DNA of 64,000 bases from IMG/VR virus record IMGVR_UViG_3300020193_000013, positions 1 through 64,000 of that record. One strand, given 5' to 3'. Below are positions 15,521 to 26,500 of this stretch, piece after piece. A program made the position numbers and the translations under genes. Each line of letters opens with the position of its first letter. Position 1 is the stretch's first letter. The DNA is from a virus. Under the pieces are notes generated by a model. It saw only the letters and a program-made list of their open reading frames with translations, was not told the origin of the DNA and did not search any database.

Positions 15521-16657
15521 TTATACTCTTACTATATAATTTAATCCCATATGTGCTGGATGAGTTTGCTGCTCGGCTGATGAGATAGTGTGAGAATGGT
15601 CACCCCCAAAATCGGTTAACGGGACGCCGCCTGGATAGTGACGCCACCCAGATCTGTCAGATCCTGCTTCACAATTACGTATTCCGTTAGGACCTAATCC
15701 ATCATCAGCATAACTATGGGTGTGTGAACCGCCTGGGTCTACAACTAAATTATTTACCGCAGTTCTGTCAGAATCTTTTGCAGCTAAAGTAGCAGAGTAC
15801 TGTTTACCGTTAATCAAACTGCCGTGAACTCCAGCACCTTTCACGAATAAACCTCGCAGGTCTGGTAAATTAAAGCTACCGGGCGGCGTTTGTGTGCCAA
15901 TCGGTGCAGTGCTTCCGCCGTAAATATATGATCCAGTAGATGGTCGCCAAAACAAAAGAGCTAAGGCTGGAAACTGAGATGCAACTTTAGGGCTTCCATC
16001 GCAAAGAAGATACCCGCTTGGAACATCTGTTATATCACCTGAAAATTTTAGTATAGATCCAGTAGGAACTGGTGGCGTTGAACCAATCGCACCAATTATT
16101 TCAGTTTTACCGGGCGGCCAATAAAACTGATTTGGTACCCACCAAAGATTTACACCCTGCCTAACAGCAAGAGGTATACACATAGTACCTTGAAAAGGTC
16201 CTGTTTGGCTGTTTGTCATAGCTGGCAACGAAGAAGCCACTAAAGCTCTTTGACCAATATTAACTCCACCATTATAAATAGGAATGGTCCCGGATGAAAT
16301 TAGGTTTCTATTAAGTTCCACGTAAAAAATATCACCATCGTTTAATAAATCAATTCCAGAGGAAAAATCACTATAGTTTAACACCAAATTAACAACCTGT
16401 CCGTTTGGGTTTTGTAAAAATTTTATTATTATATTTGTCCCAACATCTAAAGAGATTTTATTTAATGACCAAGTTACATTTCCTGTAGATGTAACTAATA
16501 CACTTTGTTTTCTAAGCGCATCTTCTAATGCGCTTACCGATTGAGAAAAAACAGTAATTGCGCTTTCATTCGATGCAGTGTTAAGTAAAGTATTAGCACT
16601 ATCTGTTGACACTTCTGATAATTTTATAAAACCTTTTATTTTGTTTAACAGGCTCAT
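15521..16657 (-). CDS. Tail fibre, collar type, paralogue C
   Basis: A 378-residue fibre, first transcribed of the three siblings. The N-terminus M-S-L-L-N-K-I-K-G-F-I-K-L-S-E-V-S-T is the most diverged at DNA level, while the collar region (N-L-P-D-L-R-G-L-F-V-K-G-A-G) shares a 108-bp identical tract with paralogue A. The tip insert (S-H-T-H-S-Y-A-D-D-G-L-G) differs from both. It starts 8 bp after the large fibre gene, so all are one operon. The siblings could form homo- or heterotrimers; undetermined. Confidence 0.85.
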   Translation of the reverse strand: MSLLNKIKGFIKLSEVSTDSANTLLNTASNESAITVFSQSVSALEDALRKQSVLVTSTGNVTWSLNKISLDVGTNIIIKFLQNPNGQVVNLVLNYSDFSSGIDLLNDGDIFYVELNRNLISSGTIPIYNGGVNIGQRALVASSLPAMTNSQTGPFQGTMCIPLAVRQGVNLWWVPNQFYWPPGKTEIIGAIGSTPPVPTGSILKFSGDITDVPSGYLLCDGSPKVASQFPALALLFWRPSTGSYIYGGSTAPIGTQTPPGSFNLPDLRGLFVKGAGVHGSLINGKQYSATLAAKDSDRTAVNNLVVDPGGSHTHSYADDGLGPNGIRNCEAGSDRSGWRHYPGGVPLTDFGGDHSHTISSAEQQTHPAHMGLNYIVRV

Positions 16658-16664
16658 AAAATAC

Positions 16665-19600
16665 CTATGCGCTACTACTAACTATCTGCCACTCAATCGT
16701 TACAGCCCAATTAAATTGAACAGATGGATGACCAATTAAAATACCTAAAGCAGTATCTGGATTCATAACGCCAAATATAAATGATGTTGAAGCTCCATCA
16801 CCGTCTTGACATATAATCGTACTAATGGGCGAACCAATAGCTGTTAAGTTACCAGCCTCACGTTTAAACATACCTTCAACTCTATATGATGCATATCCAG
16901 TGTTTGTATCTGAACGTCCTACTGCGGTCATGCATACTCTTAACGCACTAGAAGTATTAACTGCTACATCAGAACCGGTTACAATAGCTGGTGAACTGTT
17001 AGTAGTTACTTGAACTGCAGTTTTGCTTGACCAAGCTGAACCAGTCCAGTTTGCATGAGTCTTAATAGATTCTTTAGCGGTCCATGATTCTGCTGGTTTA
17101 TTAGATTCGTCACCAATTACAAAATTTTGATCCGAACTACCAAAAATACCATTTAATGGTGAAGCCCCGCTTCCGTTAATTTCTAGGTTTCCAGTTAATG
17201 AAAGTGCTGTATCAGCGCCAGTAGCTGTAATAGTTGCTGGATTAGACAACGATGTGTTAATTGTATTACCAGCATTATATGAAGACTGTAGATCAATAAT
17301 CCCAGCACCACTTGAATGTACTGGTGAACCTACAGTGCTTAAAGTTCTAAATCTAATTCTGGTATTATAAGGTAAATCTCTGTCAATTCTGATTTTAGCT
17401 TTAGGTCCACCAAAAGTTTCGGTATAGTCAATGTTAGCTTCTCTGACGCTATCGTTTGCAATAACTAATAAGTCTTCGCCAGAAAGAACGTTATCGCCTT
17501 TGCTATAAGACGAATTGGTTGGCCAAGTTAAATATGTGGAACCATTAACAATTTGAGCCCTTCTATTTGGCGGCAAAACAAGTTCAACTACATCAGAAGC
17601 TAGTACTTGAGGAGAAGTAAAATCTGGGTTACCAGCGTTATTAATTGTACCGATAGCTACGCCAGATTGATAAACTGTCGTTCCATGGGTAAATCCACCG
17701 TTTGTGCCAGAACTATAAACATGCACTAAACCAGTGCTTGCTCCAAATACTGAGCCGCCTGGCATTGTAGTAGAAGAACCTTCTATAGTTTCGGAGCTTG
17801 ACGAAGAACCATAAAGAACCCAAGCCAAGGATGTTGGGGCACTTTGGCTACCGATATATACATGTTTGCCAGACTTTAAACTTTGTCCAGGATTTAAAGT
17901 TAAAGGCATTACTTGCAAATAAACAGATTCATCGTAAACTGGTCTGGATAATTCAGTATTAACTTTGGCTAATTCCCTATCTTCTTTTCTTATTGCCAGT
18001 GTTAAATTATCAGATTCGCTTATTGCATAATTGATTCTGTAATATGTAATGGTTTCGCCGTTTGTTAATGCAGATACGTCTTCTTTAACTATTACAGATT
18101 TATTTGTTAATATGGATTCAATTGTATAAAAATTGCCCGAACTGTCTTCAAGCTTGTCTTCTTTTTGGAAACCTAAATCTGGGGGCGACAAGAAACTTAA
18201 CTGCCTGCTATAACTATCAATTGCGCTCGAAGCTTCTAATTCTAAAGATTGGGTTTTAGACCATTGGCCATTGTTAATTTGAGTATAATTTGGGGAAGTT
18301 GCAGCTTCCGTGCCAGCACCAGTATAAATCAATAGATTGTTTGGCTGGTTATCGTTAATTGTTCGCTCTTCACCAGGTTGAAGTTCTAATGACCTAAAGT
18401 AAACTTTTGAAGCTCCACCGAAATCTCTTCTAACGGCTAACCAGTATATGTCAGCTGAAGCGTCAACTTGCCAATGTGGGTCAACATAAACTGTACTGTA
18501 ATCACCTTTTGAGTATAAAAGGACTCCACTGTTAGCGGGTCTTTGAGACGTAGTGGGTGCCCCGCCGCTATCATTAACTAAATTAATGGTGTTTCCAATA
18601 ACGCTAGCAATCTTCAACCAATATTGATCACTTTCATTTGCAAACTTAACGAAATCGCCAGCTACTAATGGATTCCCGCTAGAATCAACTGGTGCAGAAG
18701 AACCGACAACAGGTCCGCCAGCAACTGAAGTAAATAACTGGCTACTACTAACTGGCTTGTTTCTATCTAAAACTACATAAGCTGCTTCGCCATCTTCTAA
18801 ATAAGCTGTACCAGAACCATAGATATCTGCCGTACCAGCGGGATCAGCCGTAGCCGTTGAAGAAATTTTGTAATATCTATTGCCCACTATACCTTTAATA
18901 TAGATATCGCTGCTCCAGCTAACTGGACCATTATATGGATTTGATGTAGCACCTGAAGGTAAATCACCAACAGCTGAAACATTAGAATCGGTTACTACAC
19001 CATCAAAAATAATAGCTCCAGTACCGTCAATTGGAGCTGGTAAAGAACTTGAACCGATTGAATAAACAAATTCTACTGGAGAATAAGCTGAAGCATTAAC
19101 AGAAAAAGTGTTATAATCTTCAGGATTTGCATCTTTTACTGCTAAATCAAAGCTTGCTGCTGAAGCATAATTGTATTTATAAGGGTGTGAGCTTTGGTCT
19201 ACTTCGGATGTTACATTAGCTAATGTAATTGCTCCAACAGCTACACCATTTAAATTTTTAGTTTTAAATGTAAAGGTATTTAAAGCCGCACCTTGAACGT
19301 AAACTACTTTCTTATCTGTTCCATCAATAATACACGCAATGTCACCATCGTTTAATCCGTGACCAGCAGAAGTAACTGTGTATTCGTCAGATCCAGGACC
19401 GGATGCTAAAGTAGCGGCTACTGTGGTCGCAGTGGAAACTGGTATTCTTTGGTAAAGTGCGTATCTAGTACCACCGCTAGTAAAGGTAGTTAGATTAAAT
19501 AAATTAGCATTATGTCTAAAGAGTCTTCTGTTATCAATTGGCTCAGGTGTTCCGTAATCAAAAGATCCGATTACATCAGTAACTAAAAGATAACTATACG

Positions 19601-20657
19601 TTGCGTCATTGATAACGTTGTTCAATGTAGCAGTTGCACCCGAAATAGCACCTTTAATATAAGAGTCACCAGGAATTACCCCTGTTGACCAATCAGATGC
19701 TAGGTCAGCTTGTAGAACATAATTGTAAGCTACGTTACCAGAACCAGCCATTACTGAACCAGCACCGGAATCAAACCATACATTGGCTAAACTTAAAGAA
19801 CCTGCTGAACCAGATGGCAAATTACTATCAACGTACCAGTAAGCAGATCCAGTCAGTTCTTTGAATCTAGTCATTACTGCGTCCATCCACTCTTTTAATG
19901 AATGAATAGACCAATCGCCATAATCAAACGCATTGGCATCATCGCCAGGTGCAGCGCTTACTGGATTGGTTGTATTAGATCCAGTATAAATAAATTCTCT
20001 TCTATTGCTAGATTGCGGATTAGTTAGATTACCATAAGAAAACGAATTAAATGGATTTGGGTTCGCTCCACCAGAACCCAGTCTAAACAATGAAGGCTTA
20101 GAGTTTGTTACAAATGTTACGAATCCATTTGAATCAACGCCAACTATGTATAAAGGTAATAGATTGCCAAACCCAGAAGTAGTAATAACAAACTTGTATT
20201 CTAGAACTGACGAGATGGGAACAGTTCTTTGAAACTCTAGCTTTTCAGATGGTGACCAACCAGCAGTTTGATCAATCGATTCTTCGTCTGTTACTCTTCT
20301 ATAATCAATGGCAACATAGTTAAGTACACCATTTTGAAACGAACCAATAACTTTATCATTTAATGCGTTTAATGTTTGAGTAGCTTCAGTTGACGGTACT
20401 TGTAAAATTGTACCGCTTTCACTTGCAGTACTATGAAGGATAACGCTGTTAGCGGCTTGGATTTGAAAGTTAGAAGCTTGCAATCCAACAGTGTTTACAA
20501 AATCAAATCCTCTAACAACATATGGACTTGTTATGCCAGTAATAACGCCACGTAACGCTGAATCAAAATCATAAGATATAGATGATTCTAAAGATCTTAT
20601 ATGTGGTATATCAAGACGAATACCGCTGTAAAATTTTAATCTTCGTTTGACTGACAT
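16665..20657 (-). CDS. Large tail fibre or baseplate wedge protein
   Basis: A 1330-residue structural protein. The N-terminus (M-S-V-K-R-R-L-K-F-Y-S-G-I-R-L-D-I-P-H) is followed by long beta-rich stretches of Thr/Ser/Gly/Asn repeats. Near residue 430 is the module V-T-S-A-G-H-G-L-N-D-G-D-I-A, which also occurs in the neighbouring baseplate proteins. No enzymatic motif is seen. The position between the collar fibres and the small tube-like gene, and its size, suggest the proximal fibre or wedge that connects fibres to the baseplate. Starts downstream of a TTAATCT element. Confidence 0.7.
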   Translation of the reverse strand: MSVKRRLKFYSGIRLDIPHIRSLESSISYDFDSALRGVITGITSPYVVRGFDFVNTVGLQASNFQIQAANSVILHSTASESGTILQVPSTEATQTLNALNDKVIGSFQNGVLNYVAIDYRRVTDEESIDQTAGWSPSEKLEFQRTVPISSVLEYKFVITTSGFGNLLPLYIVGVDSNGFVTFVTNSKPSLFRLGSGGANPNPFNSFSYGNLTNPQSSNRREFIYTGSNTTNPVSAAPGDDANAFDYGDWSIHSLKEWMDAVMTRFKELTGSAYWYVDSNLPSGSAGSLSLANVWFDSGAGSVMAGSGNVAYNYVLQADLASDWSTGVIPGDSYIKGAISGATATLNNVINDATYSYLLVTDVIGSFDYGTPEPIDNRRLFRHNANLFNLTTFTSGGTRYALYQRIPVSTATTVAATLASGPGSDEYTVTSAGHGLNDGDIACIIDGTDKKVVYVQGAALNTFTFKTKNLNGVAVGAITLANVTSEVDQSSHPYKYNYASAASFDLAVKDANPEDYNTFSVNASAYSPVEFVYSIGSSSLPAPIDGTGAIIFDGVVTDSNVSAVGDLPSGATSNPYNGPVSWSSDIYIKGIVGNRYYKISSTATADPAGTADIYGSGTAYLEDGEAAYVVLDRNKPVSSSQLFTSVAGGPVVGSSAPVDSSGNPLVAGDFVKFANESDQYWLKIASVIGNTINLVNDSGGAPTTSQRPANSGVLLYSKGDYSTVYVDPHWQVDASADIYWLAVRRDFGGASKVYFRSLELQPGEERTINDNQPNNLLIYTGAGTEAATSPNYTQINNGQWSKTQSLELEASSAIDSYSRQLSFLSPPDLGFQKEDKLEDSSGNFYTIESILTNKSVIVKEDVSALTNGETITYYRINYAISESDNLTLAIRKEDRELAKVNTELSRPVYDESVYLQVMPLTLNPGQSLKSGKHVYIGSQSAPTSLAWVLYGSSSSSETIEGSSTTMPGGSVFGASTGLVHVYSSGTNGGFTHGTTVYQSGVAIGTINNAGNPDFTSPQVLASDVVELVLPPNRRAQIVNGSTYLTWPTNSSYSKGDNVLSGEDLLVIANDSVREANIDYTETFGGPKAKIRIDRDLPYNTRIRFRTLSTVGSPVHSSGAGIIDLQSSYNAGNTINTSLSNPATITATGADTALSLTGNLEINGSGASPLNGIFGSSDQNFVIGDESNKPAESWTAKESIKTHANWTGSAWSSKTAVQVTTNSSPAIVTGSDVAVNTSSALRVCMTAVGRSDTNTGYASYRVEGMFKREAGNLTAIGSPISTIICQDGDGASTSFIFGVMNPDTALGILIGHPSVQFNWAVTIEWQIVSSSA

Positions 20658-20677
20658 AAATTGTACGTTTAATTATC

Positions 20678-20685
20678 AGATTAAG
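20678..20685 (-). promoter_or_regulatory. CTTAATCT element upstream of large fibre
   Basis: On the minus strand TATAAC directly precedes CTTAATCT, 20 nt before the ATG; a TTGATA lies 16 bp upstream of TATAAC, so a sigma70-like promoter overlaps the element here. Confidence 0.4.
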
Positions 20686-20716
20686 TTATAATTAAAAAAA
20701 GAGCAATATCAATACC

Positions 20717-21163
20717 TTAACCTGGCTCTAATAATATACCACTAAATGTTAATGAACACCTTAAAACATTCCTAGTTGATACAGAAATAGTGTAAGACGA
20801 CACCTTGCAATTTTTGATACCATACACCAAAGTTCTAGAAGCTCTATCGTAAATATTAATATCTATATACTTTGAGTTAGTTGATATTATCTCTCTAGCG
20901 TCATCGCTTCTATAAGGCACTAAACCTATCTTTTCTAAGTTGGTGCCTTTTAAAATATAAATAGCCATTGTACCACGAATCAAAGATGGTGAAGCGCCTT
21001 GAGCTATTTCAAATGGAAATGGACTATCAACTGCAAAAATCTCTTTTTGGCCTTGTGATACGTTTAACTGTAAATCGGTCGCATATCCAACAATCTGTTC
21101 AAAGCCGTCTTCTGGCTTGACCTTAACTATTAATGACGGACCTGTTATAATTCTACTAATCAT
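20717..21163 (-). CDS. Tail-tube-fold baseplate protein
   Basis: A 148-residue protein resembling the tail-tube candidate at 45421 along its length: V-G-Y-A-T-D-L-Q-L-N-V-S-Q-G-Q against V-G-L-F-T-N-C-T-W-S-M-T-Q-G-K, and a shared D-R-x-S-x-x-x-x-Y/F-x-x-x-x-C-x-V late segment. By analogy with tube-fold baseplate proteins of other myophages, it may form the first ring linking the baseplate to the tube. The duplication is my reading; the exact role is inference. Confidence 0.55.
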   Translation of the reverse strand: MISRIITGPSLIVKVKPEDGFEQIVGYATDLQLNVSQGQKEIFAVDSPFPFEIAQGASPSLIRGTMAIYILKGTNLEKIGLVPYRSDDAREIISTNSKYIDINIYDRASRTLVYGIKNCKVSSYTISVSTRNVLRCSLTFSGILLEPG

Positions 21164-21171
21164 AAAAACCT

Positions 21172-23562
21172 TTAAGTTGCGCTAGATGCCCATACGTATG
21201 TGGCCGCTTCGGATATTGGGGCTGCTTGATAAGCAGATGTCCCATCGCCCTCGTTACTTAAACCTAAGTCGCTTGGGTAAATAACAATAACTTCTAGTTT
21301 AATGCCGCAAGCTATTATTTTCCTTAATAAATCTTCGCAGTATATCCTAGCATCAGCAGAGCCTGTTAAGTATGCCGTATAATCAGAGCCATCTATGCTT
21401 GGCGTATAAGTTAACGGGCTTGATAGCAAATCTATATCAGAAACTATATGGTGAGTCTTTTTAAACTGATATCCAGATTCTAATGTTATCTGATACGTAT
21501 TATCTTCTATTAATGTAGTACTGGTACCACTTGTTTCGATTGCGCTTCCAAATGACGTATGCACAAAATCGTATACATTAGATGATGGCACGTTTGTTAC
21601 TATCCAAGTACCGTTAAAAGTTGTAGTTCCAGCTATAACCACTTGTGAGCCTGGAACAGCATTATGAGGTATTGATGTGGTTACTGTGACGCTATTGCCA
21701 ATTCTAGATATATTGATTATATTAGCGATAACATTAGATTTTTGCTTCTGACTGTACGAATATTTTACAGGGCCTTCTTGTGCCTCTGTGTTTAAATCAA
21801 ACATTAAGTAGCCTTCTGATTGAGCAAAGTTGCCAGTTACCAGTATGTTTGTCTTAATATCGCCAGCTTGTATTTTTGATCTAATAAGTCCAGTTGGAGT
21901 TGCTAATGTATAGTTTGCTTCAGCGTCAAAAGTGTATGGCCCTAAAAATGAATTGATGGGATCGTCTATTAATAAATTAGTTGCGTTTACGGTTATAATT
22001 GCGCTCGAATAGTTCTTAGCTACATCTTGCTTCTGCCAGTAGAAAGGATTTGAATCAGGTTGTTTTGAACCACCATAAGAAGGCCCGCTATTTTGCAAAG
22101 CTAACCAACTAAAGTTATTATATATTTTGATGGCTCCTGTGGTGTAATCTATACCATTTAACCATTCATTGTCGCCAGTAAGTCCGTGCGGCGTTTTGGT
22201 TACTATAGTTACATAATTGTTTTCTCTGTAAATCTGATCTATATCTAAAACTGTGGGGCCAGGTAGGGTAACTGTTCCACTATCGGCCTCGTTATCAGAT
22301 CTTGCTTGGTGATACCTAAATGAGTATGCGTTAATGATTTCTATTTTTTTGTTGTCATCTAACGCATCGCCAAAAGTTCCGTCAAGATCGCTGTAGTTGT
22401 ACAGCATATGTAGATGCGCTGCGCCAATTAAATCTCTTTCTAAAATTGTAGTAGTGGCGGGCAAGTACATTTTTAAAAGATTGGCGGCTGGTTCAAAAGC
22501 CAAAGCGTATCTCTTTCTAGAATGCGCCGTACTCTTTTTAGCTAAAAAGAATTTTAAATCATCATAAACTACTTGGTTTACAGTATAACTATATGTATTT
22601 CCAGGAGTATTTATTGGCGGATAAACATTTGGAGAAGAGTTTTTTAAATCTTGTATAACCGTCTTTATTTCAAACCAACCAGAATCAGGGCTTGGTATAG
22701 TTTGAGGAGGGCTTACGTTTGTTACAGTAAAAGTTCCATTTAGTTCTGAGTTAGCAGTTTGAAACGGATAACCATAAATCATAACTCTATCATCAATTAG
22801 AACTTCGTCTAGTTTTGGTTTAGGTCCGCCATCCCATCTAAACCTAATAGTAGTTTCATCGTGCTTTGTTATTTGCCATGTTGTAGTATTTAATGGTGAT
22901 AATTTAGTATCACGCATTTGTGGGAACTCTAATATCGATTGCGCTCTTCCACCCCAAACTTGTATTAAGCTGTAAGGACCTTTTGCTCCAGCAAACAGTT
23001 TTACATATTTAAGGTCAGTATCAAAATCGGTCTCAACTGTAGCATATCCAGTTAAACCCTGGTTCTTAATCCAAACGTTTATAACGTTAGCAATTTCTTG
23101 AGCCGAGGCTTGGAAGGCGTTGCTAAAGCCTGATGAGTTAAAAACCAAAGTTCTTACTTCCCCGTCTTCAAATATTAAACTTAAATCTGGTTCGCCCGAA
23201 ACGTCATATGGTTCATACTTTGTAGAAATTGTACTCCCCCTGACATACTCAGGCCCGTAAAAGATTTCAAGTATTGAATGCAGTGCGCTAGATATTTGTT
23301 TAGCCGCCGTTACGTTAATACCAATCTTTCTAAAGTAGTAATCTGAAATCCCAAGCTCTGGCGGCCTTGTTATACCTAAATCGCTTAATATGTTATCTAG
23401 GTAAACATCAGAAGCTGTTGAAATCGTTAACTGATCTGTTACTGCAACGCCATTTTTTTCTAATATATTATACGCTTCGCCAAAAGCATAAAGAACAGCA
23501 TCAATATTAGGTCCATTTAAGAAGTTGGACAAATACTGTTTGAATAATTTAGTATTATCCAT
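21172..23562 (-). CDS. Baseplate protein with carbohydrate-binding-like module
   Basis: A 796-residue baseplate component encoded 2 bp after baseplate J. The N-terminal 100 residues are helical (M-D-N-T-K-L-F-K-Q-Y-L-S-N-F-L), perhaps for docking. Near residues 470-520, Y-T-T-G-A-I-K-I-Y-N-N-F-S-W-L-A followed by Q-P-D-S-N-P-F-Y-W matches the chitin-binding-like modules in baseplate J. A H-N-A-V-P-G-S-Q-V-V-I-A-G beta module with F-N-G-T-W-I-V follows near residue 640. The position resembles P2 gpI, but no sequence match is evident. Confidence 0.65.
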   Translation of the reverse strand: MDNTKLFKQYLSNFLNGPNIDAVLYAFGEAYNILEKNGVAVTDQLTISTASDVYLDNILSDLGITRPPELGISDYYFRKIGINVTAAKQISSALHSILEIFYGPEYVRGSTISTKYEPYDVSGEPDLSLIFEDGEVRTLVFNSSGFSNAFQASAQEIANVINVWIKNQGLTGYATVETDFDTDLKYVKLFAGAKGPYSLIQVWGGRAQSILEFPQMRDTKLSPLNTTTWQITKHDETTIRFRWDGGPKPKLDEVLIDDRVMIYGYPFQTANSELNGTFTVTNVSPPQTIPSPDSGWFEIKTVIQDLKNSSPNVYPPINTPGNTYSYTVNQVVYDDLKFFLAKKSTAHSRKRYALAFEPAANLLKMYLPATTTILERDLIGAAHLHMLYNYSDLDGTFGDALDDNKKIEIINAYSFRYHQARSDNEADSGTVTLPGPTVLDIDQIYRENNYVTIVTKTPHGLTGDNEWLNGIDYTTGAIKIYNNFSWLALQNSGPSYGGSKQPDSNPFYWQKQDVAKNYSSAIITVNATNLLIDDPINSFLGPYTFDAEANYTLATPTGLIRSKIQAGDIKTNILVTGNFAQSEGYLMFDLNTEAQEGPVKYSYSQKQKSNVIANIINISRIGNSVTVTTSIPHNAVPGSQVVIAGTTTFNGTWIVTNVPSSNVYDFVHTSFGSAIETSGTSTTLIEDNTYQITLESGYQFKKTHHIVSDIDLLSSPLTYTPSIDGSDYTAYLTGSADARIYCEDLLRKIIACGIKLEVIVIYPSDLGLSNEGDGTSAYQAAPISEAATYVWASSAT

Positions 23563-23563
23563 T

Positions 23564-26500
23564 TTATGTACCTGTTATGGTAACAGTTATATCCGTGGAT
23601 GGATTTATAACCAAAGCCTTTTCATCTGGATTTACTTTAATAAGGTCGCTACCTAATGCAAAGGTAGGATCTGTTATAACTACAGATACAACCCCTTCGA
23701 GATTTGTAGCAGTAGCTATAACCCCTGATAGAGACACGCTTTCACCAACCCCTAATGTTGCAATATATCCAGCTATCGCAGCTTTTACTGAGTCTTGGAC
23801 TTCTGAATAGCTTAAGTCAGTTTTAATTCTAACGCTAACAGACATTGTAATCTTTTTAATAATGGCTGGTTTAATATCAACATTAGCTCCAGCAGCTTTC
23901 ACCCCAGGATATTGAATTGAAGATGTTGGATCGCCGTAGATTACTTTATTGACTTCTTGCATTAATCCAGTGTAATGCTGATAGCCATCAATACCATGAT
24001 GAATGTTAGTATCATAGTTAAGCTTATTAAGTGCTGTCAAGTATGCACCATTTGAACTAGATAATCTTGTGATTAGTTCTGGCGAATCAACCAATATGTT
24101 AGCTAAGTCACCTTCAGCTGGACCAACCGATACAATCTTTTTATACATCTTAACTGGTTTTTTTTCTAAAAAAAAGAATTGGTCAACTTTATTGCTTAAA
24201 GATTTTGACGCAGCGTTTTCAACAAATGCTTTTGTATACAAAACCGAAGATTGCGGGAATAAGGATGAACCATCTACTGCATCATTTAAAACTTCATATT
24301 GTCCTGTATTCTTTTGACCCAATACGTCACCAGATACAACTAAAATATCGCCCGGCATAATTGAATCATAACTATAGAAAGTCATATCGGCTGGATCTAA
24401 TATTTGGGTTACCTCTTCAACTAAATTGCCTTCAACCCAAAAAGCGTCTTGACCATAAGTTCTAACAATTCTGTAAATTCCATAGTTGCCAACATCAAAC
24501 TCTAATTTTTGCCAAACTGTGTCATCTGTTCCAGGAGTTACTGGCGATGCTGGTGTGTTAATTGCTAAAGCTTTCCAAAGCCTGTCACCATATAATGTAT
24601 AGTCACCAATTGAATACGATACGCTTGTTGAATAATCACTGTATTGTTTCCAAAACGCTGGTGATACATCCGGCTGCTGATTTATTCCATTTTGAATACT
24701 AACGTATCTAAGTTGAGAAATTCCATATTTTACTTTATTTCCAATTACATATGATTTGGCAGCGCTCCACGTTTGAGGTAGTACTCCAGCAATTCTTACC
24801 CAGTCACCCTCAATAACGCCAGCGGTATATAGTGCTGGGGAAGTGCCGTTTATTCTAATGAATGCTGTAAAATTCCCGTGTCTTTCAACTTTAAATAATG
24901 TAGTGCTATCAATTGAAATATTTCTTTTGGTTACGAATTGGCCAGAGCCGCTAGATATTGTAACTGTTGCTATAGTTGATGTTGTTGAAACATCTATTAC
25001 CGTACTATCACTAAACCCATTTGTTTTCTTTTCTTGGATTATCTGACTCATAGATATCCAATTTCCAGGTACCAAACCTTTTCGCAATTGATAAGGAATG
25101 TTTACAAGTCCAAGTCTGTTGTTTTGAAATTTTCCAGAACCAATTAAAGCAACTGTGCTTGAATTTGCTGTACCGCCAATAACTTCAACAGAACCCAAAG
25201 AACCTAATAACTGACTAGATATTTGTAACTCTTCATTATATTTAGAGTTTTCTATGCTAGCGACATTTTTAATACCACTAACAATTAACCTGTTCCATAG
25301 TGAATATAAATGTTTTTTAGTTGCCGCTACAATACAAATTTCTTCACCAATTTCTGGAGCATCCACCCAAGACTGTTTTAAATTAAACTGAGGATTTAAA
25401 GTTAGATCGCTAGTTGAAATACTATTGGCTCCATCATATAACATTATATATGGTAAGCTTCCAAGATATGTTCCAGCGACGGCGTTGCTAGATGTTACAT
25501 TTGAAAACTTCTCAGACTGGCAGGTTATTAAGCTTCCGCCGCCAGATGTAATACTATCTAAAACTGTGTATGTTTTATTGTAATCCGCAGAAACCCCTGA
25601 AACCGTAATAGTACTACCTTTTGGGACAACCACCGATGTGGTAAACACAACTTTGCGAGAACTCTTGGTAGTAGTGTAATTTATTATATTTCCAGTTAAA
25701 TAAGATGAAGAATTTTCAGTGTTTACACTAATACTTGCAGAAGTAATACCACCAGTGTTATTAGATATACTAATGATATCATTCATGTTGTTTGCTGCGT
25801 AATCTATAACCTCTTGAGCTGTCGAACCAACGGACATGATCTTTAAGTAATCAGTGCTTCCACCAATACATCTAGCAAGCTTAGCTACAGACTTCATTTT
25901 TGAAGCCGTTCCGCTGGTAGCAGAACACGAACCAGATGTAGAACGATGCTTGTACGTAAATGTAAGCGGTCCAGTGTTTGTTACGATATAAACACCTTCA
26001 AGACTTTCATCCGTCAAGGTCCAGAAGGTTGGGGTTATATCGGGTTGGTTGTTTAGATTGGCTGCTTGCAGTGATTTATACAAAAGTGAGTTGTACTTAA
26101 TGACATCGCCTATGGCATAAGTTGTAGCATTACTCCAAGCCTGAACATTTAATCCAGATATTTGTACCAAATCACCGGTTGATGGTGTGTATGGAGGTGC
26201 GGCAGATAACGTAACCGTTACCGTTGATCCAGACCTTGACACGGATGAAATCGGTGAGGCGTTTGTTACATCTGCCCCATAAGATTGGAAGTCGTAACGG
26301 CTTGCGGCACCGATACTAAACGTGCCTGCCGTATTGTCTATTGTGCATTCAAAGAATCCGACCCCAACATTAAAAACCTGATAAACCTTATTAGAAAAAC
26401 TGGCGCCAATATTTCTAAACATTACTAAATCGCCAGCAGATAACCCAAGCACATTAGTATAAACTTTAAACGTTGCGTTAGTTAAAGTAGCACTTGTTAT

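Noticed and set aside
13240-16657. Diversity-generating retroelement behind the variable fibre tips
   Set aside because: No reverse transcriptase gene and no template repeat with A-specific changes are present in the window; the pattern fits recombination among paralogues.
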